From CAYOEZ01 sp964402955 (lineage in GTDB: Bacteria; Chloroflexota; DTOL01; DAOUCN01), in contig CAYOEZ010000261.1 in NCBI GenBank assembly GCA_964402955.1, positions 1-6,134 on the forward strand: a stretch of 6,134 nt of DNA, given 5' to 3'. Of this stretch, positions 1 through 5,254 are shown piece by piece. The position numbers and the translations under genes are program-made. Each line of letters begins with the position of its first letter. Position 1 is the stretch's first letter. Under the pieces are notes generated by a model, which was not told the DNA's origin, did no database searches, and saw only the letters and a list, made by a program, of their open reading frames with translations.

Positions 1-13
1 ATTCCGTATCGTC

Positions 14-19
14 TATAAT
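14..19 (+). promoter_or_regulatory. -10 box of the tRNA-Tyr promoter
   Basis: A perfect TATAAT lies 12 bases before the first base of the tRNA gene, the right distance for a start site near base 26 and a short 5' leader trimmed by RNase P. The matching -35 box would fall before base 1, so only half of the promoter can be judged. It may also supply readthrough transcripts to the synthetase gene, for which no separate promoter is evident in 122-248. Confidence 0.65.
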
Positions 20-31
20 CCGTTGCGCTGT

Positions 32-121
32 GGGCGGGTGGCCGAGTGGCTAATGGCAACAGGCTGTAAACTTGTCGCTCTTGACTGAGCTACGTGGGTT
101 CGAATCCTACCCCGCCCACCA
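32..121 (+). tRNA. tRNA-Tyr (anticodon GUA), CCA encoded
   Basis: The whole cloverleaf can be folded by eye. The acceptor stem GGGCGGG (32-38) pairs perfectly with CCCGCCC (111-117), followed by discriminator A118 and an encoded CCA at 119-121. The D stem is GCC/GGC (41-43 with 55-57). The anticodon stem is 59-63 with 71-75, and its loop CTGTAAA places the anticodon GTA at 66-68. A long variable arm with stem GCTC/GAGC (77-80 with 87-90) marks a class II tRNA, as expected for bacterial tRNA-Tyr. The T arm (94-110) carries the TTCGAAT loop. It lies 127 bases before the gene for its own synthetase, so both partners of the tyrosylation reaction are adjacent. Confidence 0.97.
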
Positions 122-137
122 TTTTCCGGTCATCTGG

Positions 138-170
138 ACCTTTCGCGCAGCCGCGTGAAAGGTTCTTTTT
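138..170 (+). terminator. Intrinsic terminator after tRNA-Tyr
   Basis: An 11-bp stem (138-148 with 153-163, one G-U pair) closes on the tetraloop AGCC and is followed directly by TCTTTTTCT. This is a standard factor-independent terminator, 17 bases after the CCA end. It would end most tRNA transcripts before the synthetase gene, so expression of that gene needs readthrough or a promoter I could not identify between here and base 248. Confidence 0.8.
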
Positions 171-186
171 CTATGTGTTTCCTGGC

Positions 187-223
187 CTGGAGTTCCGATC
201 TTTTGGAAAGATCGGAACTCCAG
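187..223. repeat. Perfect 17-bp inverted repeat in the synthetase leader
   Basis: Bases 187-203 (starting CTGGAGTTCCG) are the exact reverse complement of 207-223, with the 3-base loop TGG. No T-run follows, so it is not a typical terminator. It ends 13 bases before the Shine-Dalgarno sequence of the synthetase gene and would form a very stable hairpin in the mRNA leader. It resembles the palindromic REP or MITE-like elements scattered between genes in many bacteria, but only one copy lies in this window. It is not a T-box: there is no room for stem I, and I see no T-box consensus. Confidence 0.8.
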
Positions 224-248
224 ACTCTGAGACGCCAGAAGGAGCCAC

Positions 249-2327
249 ATGAAATACACATTCTCTCCCGATTTCGCGGCCAGGTTCCCCACCTTCATCC
301 GCTTCGTCGTCATTGCCCGCGGCGTCAACAACCAGGGCGAGAGCGACGAGCTTAAGCAGATGCTCAACGAGGCGGCGCTTTCCGTCCGCAACGATGCCGC
401 GCTGGCCAACAGCGGTGACCATCCCCGCATCGCTCCCTGGCGTGCGGCCATGCGCAGCTTTGGCGCTAATCCCGACGAGACGTTGCCATCGGTGCAGTCA
501 TTGCTTGTGCGAGCGCAGCGGCCCGGCCTGGATGCGGGCGAGCCGCTCTTTGCCTATCATAACAGTATGGTTGCCCTGTCCAACTACATATCGCTCAAGC
601 ACCTGATTCCCAGCGGAACAGACGACCTGGGCCTGGCGCATGGCGATATCGGTTTGCGCCTGGCAAAGGGTAACGAGATCTACGTTGGTTTTGCCCGCAA
701 CCGCGTTGAGCGGCCCCTGGCTGGTGAGGTTATCTTCGCCGACAAACGCAAGGTGATGTGCCGCCGCTGGGTCTGGCAGCAGGGCGCACATACCATGGTC
801 ACGGCCGGCGCTCAGGATGTCACGGTCAATATCGACATTCTGCCTCCGCTCACACGCCTGGACGGGCAGGCGATCGCCGATGAACTGGCTGGGCTGATTC
901 GCCGTTTCTGCGGCGGCGAGGTGAGCATCTTCGTCCTCGACGCACAGCATCCCGAGATCGAGTTTGCCACGCCGCCCTTCACATTCAAGGAAACAGTCTA
1001 CGATACGCTCGAGCTGCGCGGCTACATCGAGCAGACCGACAACCGCGCCGCTGTGCGCAGCCTGCTCGACGCCGGCACCACCGTCTATGAGGGCTTCGAC
1101 CCCACCAAGCCGTCATTGCACGTCGGCAGCCTGATGTCGCTGATGGTCTTCCACTACCTGCAAGAGGCCCGCAGCCGCCTGATCTTCATCCTGGGCGGCG
1201 GCACGGCGCAGATCGGCGATCCGTCGCTGCGCAGCCAGTCGCGCAAGATGTTGAGCTCCGAGGAAGTGGCCCAGAACGCACTGGCCATGAAGGCTCAGGT
1301 GCAGGGGATGAATCTGGTCAATTTCGAGCAGGCGAAAGCTGCGCCGGACAAGCCCGCTGCCATCATGCTCGACAATGTCAACTGGCTGCACATGGACCTG
1401 CTGGAGTTTGCGCGCGAGGTGACTCCGCACTACAGCGTCAATCGGTTGGTCAAGCGCGAGGATTTTGAGAAGCGTCTGGCTACCAGCCAGTCACTCTCTC
1501 TGTTCGAGTTCCTTTATACGGCGCTGCAGGGCTTCGACTACCTGCACTTGAATGACGAGTATGCCTGCCGTGTGCAGATGGGCGGCAACGACCAGTGGCT
1601 GAACATCCGCGAGGGCGCCGATCTGATCCGCAGCAAGTACAACGAGGCCAAAGCGCGCCAGGAGAACGACGTCGAGTTGACCGATCTGGAGAAGACGCGC
1701 CTGGCTAACGGCGGCGATGCCTACTCGATGACCTTCCCACTGTTGATGGACCCCACCGGCCAGAAGATGGGCAAAACTACCGTCGGCCAGACGATCTGGC
1801 TGGCTGGCGAGGGCGCATCCAGCACCACACCCTTTGACTTTTACCAGTTCTGGGTGAACTGCCCTGACCAGGACTTGGGACGTAACTTGTGCCTCTTCAC
1901 CTTCCTCTCGCTGGACGAGATCGACGAGATTCTGGCCGGGCACCCGCGCGCGGCGCAGCACCGCCTGGCCTATGAAGTCACCAAAATCGTCCACGGCGAG
2001 GAGACGGCGCGCCGCCTGCGCGATGATTCCGGCCGCGCCTTTGGCAGCGGCGGCCTGCCCACCGACGTGCCGACGTACACCATGAGCGCAGCCGACGCCG
2101 AGGCGGGCGTCTCGATCCTCACGATCCTGGCGGCTGTCGGCGTCGAGTCGAAGTCGCAGGCGCGCCGCTTGATCGAGCAGGGCGGCGTGACGCTCAACGA
2201 CCAGCGCCTGAGCAAAGCCGACCGCGACCGCGTAATCGGCCTGGCCGACCTGCGCGACTTTGACGGCCAGAAAGCGGCGGTCCTACGCTACGGGAAGGGG
2301 AAAGCGGCGACGGTGGTGCTGGGATAG
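249..2327 (+). CDS. tyrS: B3/B4-domain tyrosyl-tRNA synthetase fusion
   Basis: This gene encodes a cytosolic enzyme that charges tRNA-Tyr with tyrosine using ATP, carrying an extra N-terminal domain. Residues 1 to about 235 match the B3/B4 domain: HPRIAPWR (58-65), SVQSLL (81-86), NSMVALSN (105-112), GEVIFAD (159-165) and CRRW (171-174). In PheRS beta that domain hydrolyses Tyr-tRNA-Phe; free-standing copies also exist. Residues about 244-692 form a complete TyrS-type synthetase: Y280, the HIGH-type motif HVGS (291-294), the tyrosine-site pattern Y423-Q427-D430, GGNDQW (445-450), the KMSKS-type loop KMGKT (506-510) and an S4 RNA-binding domain from about 620. The total of 692 residues compares with about 420 for a usual bacterial TyrRS. 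A charged stretch at about 463-490 is an insertion relative to E. coli TyrS. The ATG is preceded by AGAAGGAG (237-244). The fusion is in one open frame. The synthetase activity is near certain; the role of the N-terminal domain is inferred. Confidence 0.95.
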   Translation: MKYTFSPDFAARFPTFIRFVVIARGVNNQGESDELKQMLNEAALSVRNDAALANSGDHPRIAPWRAAMRSFGANPDETLPSVQSLLVRAQRPGLDAGEPLFAYHNSMVALSNYISLKHLIPSGTDDLGLAHGDIGLRLAKGNEIYVGFARNRVERPLAGEVIFADKRKVMCRRWVWQQGAHTMVTAGAQDVTVNIDILPPLTRLDGQAIADELAGLIRRFCGGEVSIFVLDAQHPEIEFATPPFTFKETVYDTLELRGYIEQTDNRAAVRSLLDAGTTVYEGFDPTKPSLHVGSLMSLMVFHYLQEARSRLIFILGGGTAQIGDPSLRSQSRKMLSSEEVAQNALAMKAQVQGMNLVNFEQAKAAPDKPAAIMLDNVNWLHMDLLEFAREVTPHYSVNRLVKREDFEKRLATSQSLSLFEFLYTALQGFDYLHLNDEYACRVQMGGNDQWLNIREGADLIRSKYNEAKARQENDVELTDLEKTRLANGGDAYSMTFPLLMDPTGQKMGKTTVGQTIWLAGEGASSTTPFDFYQFWVNCPDQDLGRNLCLFTFLSLDEIDEILAGHPRAAQHRLAYEVTKIVHGEETARRLRDDSGRAFGSGGLPTDVPTYTMSAADAEAGVSILTILAAVGVESKSQARRLIEQGGVTLNDQRLSKADRDRVIGLADLRDFDGQKAAVLRYGKGKAATVVLG

Positions 2328-2372
2328 CGTCGGTCTGGACAAACCATGCCGATCAGCGATGGATTTTCAATG

Positions 2373-2407
2373 ATTGAGCCTGGCTTCATATCAAAGCCAG
2401 GCTCGAT
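2373..2407. terminator. Hairpin between convergent genes, possible bidirectional terminator
   Basis: Bases 2376-2386 (GAGCCTGGCTT) pair perfectly with 2394-2404 around a 7-base loop, and the stem extends to 14 bp with one G-U pair. It sits in the 85-base gap between the tail-to-tail ends of the synthetase gene and the small hydrolase-family gene, where a shared terminator would be expected. Neither side carries a real T-run, so termination is inferred from position and stem strength only. Confidence 0.5.
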
Positions 2408-2412
2408 CTGTC

Positions 2413-2916
2413 TCACGTGAGGGAGCTCTGTCGCTTCACCACAAACTCGCAGTAGGCATCACCATCGAGCACATTGTGGGCGTGGATATACTCATAGTCG
2501 GGATTGTAGGCGTGGTACTTGGCCTGGTCGACCATGCAGTACATGCGGCCCAATTCCTCCGCTCCCAACTCCTGCCAGACGGCGGCCAGCGGGCAATAGG
2601 TAGCGATGGGATGCTCTTCGCCGCTCTCCAGCGTCACGCTGCTTATATCCCAGCCCACGCTCGGCAAATCGGCGACCTTGTTGAAGTTCTCATCGGTCAG
2701 CGGCAGCCCCATCGCCTGCACGCCCTCGCGCACAGCCTTGCCGCAGTGTTCACCATAGGCCCACACTGCTTTGGCGATCAGCCGTTTGCCCTCTTCCTCG
2801 CCCAGTTCGTCCAGCAACGTTTTGCCGAAGTAGTAGTAGAGCAGGGCCGTCCGCCGCGCCATCAGGCGGACGTTAGCGGCTGCTTCCCGACGTGAAACCA
2901 TTGGCGGTTCGGACAT
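2413..2916 (-). CDS. L-2-amino-thiazoline-4-carboxylic acid hydrolase family protein
   Basis: This 167-residue soluble protein has no signal peptide or membrane segment. Its C-terminal half carries the pattern I associate with the ATC hydrolase family (Pfam ATC_hydrolase): ATYCPLA around C108, RMYCMVDQAKY around C127 and D130, YNP (138-140), then HNVLDGDAYCEF ending at C156. The family is named after a Pseudomonas enzyme that opens 2-amino-thiazoline-4-carboxylate on the route to cysteine. Most members are uncharacterised, and nothing nearby points to thiazoline or cysteine metabolism, so substrate and even catalysis are open here. The N-terminal half is mostly charged helix. GGAGA stands 8 bases before the ATG. 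It follows pfp on the same strand after a 135-base gap filled by an inverted-repeat element, so co-transcription is possible but unproven. It ends tail-to-tail with tyrS. Confidence 0.75.
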   Translation of the reverse strand: MSEPPMVSRREAAANVRLMARRTALLYYYFGKTLLDELGEEEGKRLIAKAVWAYGEHCGKAVREGVQAMGLPLTDENFNKVADLPSVGWDISSVTLESGEEHPIATYCPLAAVWQELGAEELGRMYCMVDQAKYHAYNPDYEYIHAHNVLDGDAYCEFVVKRQSSLT

Positions 2917-2940
2917 TTCTGTTTCTCCAGGGTAAAATGG

Positions 2941-3040
2941 GACGCTGATGCACGCTGAAAGGGCCGCGGAAAGGACGCGGATGTCTTACACTCTCACCAG
3001 CGACTCTTCCGCGGCCCTTTCCGCGCCAATCCGCGTCCCC
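2941..3040. repeat. Interleaved inverted-repeat element, A-B-A'-B' order
   Basis: Arm A (2957-2971, GAAAGGGCCGCGGAA) has an exact 15-base inverse at 3007-3021. Arm B (2973-2982, GGACGCGGAT) has an exact inverse at 3029-3038. The arms alternate rather than nest. Each half is built from imperfect units of about 11 bases with a CGCGG or CGCTG core, for example TTCCGCGGCCC then TTTCCGCGCCA. The element fills most of the gap between pfp and the hydrolase-family gene. No T-run follows, so it is a doubtful terminator. Degenerate arrays of this kind occur as dispersed extragenic repeats in some bacteria; copy number cannot be judged from this window. Confidence 0.7.
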
Positions 3041-3051
3041 TGCGACGTTGC

Positions 3052-4341
3052 CTACCGGTACGCCTGCGGTGTGTATGCCGGCAGCTTCTGGGCGGCGAAG
3101 ATCTTCTGCAAACGGGCGAAGCGCTGGATGCCGTTGACAAGCGGAATCGTCGGCCAGGTGTCACCGATCAGCGGTCGGCAATACTTGATGAAGTCGTCCG
3201 TTACGTCGATGCGGCTGGGAGCGATCCACTTGGCCGGGAAGTTGCGCTCCGAGTTGGCGACCAGCTCGAGAGACACCTTGTCGTAGCGTACGTTGTAGAC
3301 CTCGCCCGGCTCGCGCAGGATGGTGCTCATGTAGCCGTTGCCGTCGCGGGCGGCGATCAGTGCGGCCTTCTGGCCCAGCTTATACGCCTCGTCCAGGTCG
3401 ACGGTCGAGGCATAAATCATGCTGTGGCGCTGGTCGGTGCCCATGACATTGCCGCGCGCCGAGCCTTTCGCCTTCAGCCCCACCTTGTTCAGGTAGTTGA
3501 CCACGGTCTGCTCGACGGTCGTCTGGCTGGCCGAGAACTGGGTGTGGCCGAAGCTGTCCTTGCTCTCGCCAATGTCGCCCACGTCGAAGCCCTCGCTGAT
3601 GACAACGATGCAGCGCCCGCTGCGCGTGAGCTCGTCGTTGACGAAGTCGGCCATCTCAGGCAGCTTGACGCCCGATTCGGGCAGGTAGATTTGCAGCGGT
3701 AACTGGCGCAGCGGGTCGCCCAGGCGGGCGGCGGCCGGGATAAAGCCAATCTTGCGCCCCATCGTCTGCAAGACAAGCACAGGGTCGGCAGGCGAGGAGC
3801 CGTTGTTTTCTTCGTTGGCGCCCTGGATGTTCAGCGCCCAGTAGCGGGCAGTGCTGGCATAGCCGGGGGTGTGGTCAATCAGCTTGAACTCGCTGTCGCC
3901 CACGTCATTGTCAATGGTCTTGGGCCCGCCGGTCGCGACCAGGTCCATGCCGCGCTCGTTGGCCATCTTGGCGACTTTGTGCGCCGTGTCCATCGAGTCG
4001 TTGCCGCCGATGTAGAAGAAGTAGCCGATGTCGTGCGTCTTGAGGACGGCCATGACGCGGTCGAAGTCTTCCTTCTGGCTGCCCTTGAGCTTGTAGCGGC
4101 ATGTGCCGATGCTGCCGGCGGCCGGGGTCACGCCCAGGAGGGCGATCTCATCCTCAGGTTGCTGCGAAAGGTTGAGCAACTCTTCTTTCAGCACGCCCTC
4201 GATGCCGTGCCAGCCGGCAAACACGGCGCCGAAGGTCTCCGGCATGGATTTGCATAGGTCCAGGATGCCGCGCAGGGTGTTGTTGATCACCGGCGACGGC
4301 CCGCCCGATTGGGCCACGATCACGTTCTTTGCTTTTGGCAT
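3052..4341 (-). CDS. pfp: 6-phosphofructokinase, probably diphosphate-dependent
   Basis: This cytosolic enzyme of 429 residues interconverts fructose 6-phosphate and fructose 1,6-bisphosphate. It has the PFK fold motifs in order: QSGGPSPVIN (11-20), GGNDS (112-116), PKTIDND (140-146, catalytic base D144), MGR (194-196), SEGF (249-252) and GTDQRH (301-306). Two positions decide the phosphoryl donor in this family. ATP enzymes have GGDGS and PGTIDND, while diphosphate enzymes have Asp in place of the last Gly of the first motif and Lys in the second. Here D115 and K141 both give the diphosphate pattern, which would make the reaction reversible. N114 replaces the usual first Asp, as I recall from related bacterial PFKs of similar length. 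GGGAG lies 6 bases before the ATG. I could not find a convincing promoter in the 146-base gap upstream. Donor choice is inferred from motifs. Confidence 0.93.
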   Translation of the reverse strand: MPKAKNVIVAQSGGPSPVINNTLRGILDLCKSMPETFGAVFAGWHGIEGVLKEELLNLSQQPEDEIALLGVTPAAGSIGTCRYKLKGSQKEDFDRVMAVLKTHDIGYFFYIGGNDSMDTAHKVAKMANERGMDLVATGGPKTIDNDVGDSEFKLIDHTPGYASTARYWALNIQGANEENNGSSPADPVLVLQTMGRKIGFIPAAARLGDPLRQLPLQIYLPESGVKLPEMADFVNDELTRSGRCIVVISEGFDVGDIGESKDSFGHTQFSASQTTVEQTVVNYLNKVGLKAKGSARGNVMGTDQRHSMIYASTVDLDEAYKLGQKAALIAARDGNGYMSTILREPGEVYNVRYDKVSLELVANSERNFPAKWIAPSRIDVTDDFIKYCRPLIGDTWPTIPLVNGIQRFARLQKIFAAQKLPAYTPQAYR

Positions 4342-4367
4342 GTCTCACTCCCGTATTGTTTTCGCCG

Positions 4368-4416
4368 CCGAGGTCAGGCTTAGCCGGGAATGGTTGTCCA
4401 TCGGACCTCGGAGGTC
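4368..4416 (-). other. Competing short dyads in the pfp leader
   Basis: On the - strand the segment CCGAGGTC (4411-4404) can pair with GACCTCGG (4375-4368) as an 8-bp stem, or its GAGGTC part (4409-4404) can pair with the preceding GACCTC (4416-4411) as a 6-bp stem with almost no loop. The two pairings exclude each other and lie about 30-75 bases before the pfp start codon. It could be a leader switch, a palindromic protein site or a chance GC-rich dyad. No known riboswitch class is recognised. Confidence 0.3.
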
Positions 4417-4487
4417 TCGCATCCTGCACAAACTCTGCTGCCGTTCGTTGTAACCACGGTGGGGTAGGTCAGAGGTGTCGATGATGC

Positions 4488-4763
4488 TCACTCTACTCGC
4501 CGCCGGTCGGGGATGGGTTCGCCAGAGACCAGGCTGTACAACACGTCAGGGCACAGATCCACATCGTTTGGCCAGATGATCGTTCCGGCTTCTGAATCCA
4601 CCCTGACCTGTCGGAAAAACCTCACATCTTCCAGTGGCGCAAACACGCCGCCCCGGCCAACGACGCGCCCTCGAAAGTCAATCTCGCCATGTCTGCCATC
4701 ACTGAAGCGCAGTTCAAGGCGATAGTCACCCATGTATCGGACGTGCGTGATTCGTGGTAGCAT
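4488..4763 (-). CDS. DUF2442 domain protein
   Basis: This small 91-residue protein is a near full-length match to the DUF2442 pattern: MLPRITHVRY at the start, DYRLELRFSDG (13-23), GEIDF (26-30), GGVFAPL (38-44), and the signature TIIWPNDVDLCPDVLY (61-76). It is all beta/alpha with no membrane segment. The ATG at 4763 is chosen because AAGGAGG stands 5 bases before it; a TTG six codons further upstream is in frame but lacks such a site and overlaps the previous gene. It follows the DUF4160 gene by 10 bases, which indicates translation from one mRNA. The biochemical role of the family is not established. Pairing with DUF4160 recurs in many bacteria as far as I know, and a toxin-antitoxin-like or regulatory pair is a guess. 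Confidence 0.85.
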   Translation of the reverse strand: MLPRITHVRYMGDYRLELRFSDGRHGEIDFRGRVVGRGGVFAPLEDVRFFRQVRVDSEAGTIIWPNDVDLCPDVLYSLVSGEPIPDRRRVE

Positions 4764-4768
4764 TTCTC

Positions 4769-4775
4769 CCTCCTT
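4769..4775 (-). promoter_or_regulatory. Strong Shine-Dalgarno overlapping the DUF4160 stop codon
   Basis: AAGGAGG on the - strand shares its first two bases with the TAA stop of the DUF4160 gene (4776-4774). It lies 5 bases before the ATG at 4763, which settles the DUF2442 start. The arrangement suits translational coupling, with ribosomes ending the first gene placed to restart on the second. Confidence 0.8.
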
Positions 4776-5034
4776 ACTCAAGAGGAGCGATTTTCACGGT
4801 CGGCTGGTCATGGCGCAATCGTTCCCAATTGGCCAGCAACTCGCGCTGGTGGAGGGCGGCCCATTCAACAACCATAGAAAGAGCGCGCTGCGGTAGGCCT
4901 CCCTGGCGGACAGCGATCGGATCAATGCCGACTTCTATCTCAGCACCGGCATAGATAGCGTGGAAGTGCGGCGGCATATGTTCGTCGAAGTACATGCGGA
5001 TGACGATACCGAAGAAGCGGCTCACTTCTGGCAT
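4774..5034 (-). CDS. DUF4160 domain protein
   Basis: This 86-residue protein matches DUF4160 along its whole length: PEVSRFFGIVIRMY at the start, the hallmark HMPPHFHAIY (19-28) with H19, H23 and H25, an acidic strand AEIEVGI, then a helical half with ALSMVVEWAALHQRELLANWE near the C-terminus. The clustered histidines could bind metal, but this is not established for the family. AGGGAGG lies 4 bases before the ATG. It is the first gene of a two-gene operon with the DUF2442 gene and has its own well-formed promoter 54-82 bases upstream. It sits between gnd and pfp, which it does not resemble in function. The true role is unknown. Confidence 0.87.
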   Translation of the reverse strand: MPEVSRFFGIVIRMYFDEHMPPHFHAIYAGAEIEVGIDPIAVRQGGLPQRALSMVVEWAALHQRELLANWERLRHDQPTVKIAPLE

Positions 5035-5087
5035 GCGCCCTCCCTATCATATTTGGCGGCCGGCTGCTGCTCCCTCCAACGATTCCA

Positions 5088-5116
5088 ATCATAATCTGTT
5101 TGCACAGGGATGTCAA
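5088..5116 (-). promoter_or_regulatory. Sigma70-type promoter of the DUF4160-DUF2442 operon
   Basis: Read on the - strand, a perfect -35 TTGACA (5116-5111) is separated by exactly 17 bases from a -10 TATGAT (5093-5088), one mismatch from consensus. Transcription would start near 5081 and give a leader of about 46 bases to the DUF4160 ATG. No other pair of boxes in the window is this close to the ideal, so the operon can be strongly transcribed unless repressed. Confidence 0.8.
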
Positions 5117-5123
5117 GCAGCCG

Positions 5124-5142
5124 CGTTCTGTCATGTAGAACG
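5124..5142 (-). promoter_or_regulatory. Operator-like dyad upstream of the -35 box
   Basis: CGTTCT (5124-5129) and AGAACG (5137-5142) form a 6-bp inverted repeat around a 7-base spacer. It ends 8 bases upstream of the TTGACA on the - strand. Size, symmetry and place fit a dimeric regulator site, either an activator or a repressor such as a product of the operon itself. No regulator gene is visible in the window, so the assignment rests on geometry only. Confidence 0.4.
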
Positions 5143-5198
5143 TCACTTACAATCTCCTGAACTCTGGTTGCCATACTGCCCACTCCCTGTCCTAGCCC

Positions 5199-5254
5199 AC
5201 TTTCAGCATTCTGTACTCACCACTTAGCACTCCGTACTCAGCACTCTCTACTCA
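5199..5254. repeat. Degenerate heptamer tandem array, eight units
   Basis: Eight consecutive 7-base units follow a loose + strand consensus G-Y-A-C-T-C-N. The pattern partly alternates as 14-mers, GTACTCA then GCACTCC; GTACTCA occurs twice exactly, at 5213-5219 and 5234-5240. The outermost unit (5248-5254) is formed by the last codons of gnd, so the array starts at the gene's stop codon and runs into the gap. It holds no open frame of its own. It resembles the short tandem repetitive sequences seen between genes in some filamentous bacteria. Confidence 0.75.

Noticed and set aside
32..121. tRNA-Tyr as an integration site for a mobile element
   Set aside because: No integrase gene and no duplicated tRNA 3' end are visible in the window.
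122..248. T-box or other tRNA-sensing leader for tyrS
   Set aside because: The leader is too short for stem I and the antiterminator and has no T-box consensus; its hairpins are a tRNA terminator and a separate palindrome.
1491..1994. - strand open frame of 167 codons inside tyrS
   Set aside because: It is fully antisense to the TyrRS catalytic domain, with no family match; open antisense frames are common in GC-rich genes.
2374..2895. Long + strand open frame of 173 codons opposite the hydrolase-family gene
   Set aside because: It lies antisense to a gene with a recognisable family pattern and a good ribosome site. The predicted protein resembles nothing I know and reads like the mirror of GC-rich codons.
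2948..3286. + strand open frame of 112 codons starting in the repeat element
   Set aside because: Its first third is repeat sequence and the rest is antisense to the pfp C-terminus; I noted no convincing ribosome site.
4764..4781. TTG start six codons upstream of the DUF2442 ATG
   Set aside because: It would overlap the DUF4160 stop and lacks a Shine-Dalgarno, while AAGGAGG sits at the ideal distance from the ATG at 4763.
5199..5254. CRISPR array
   Set aside because: Units are 7 bases long and contiguous, without spacers, and no cas genes are present.
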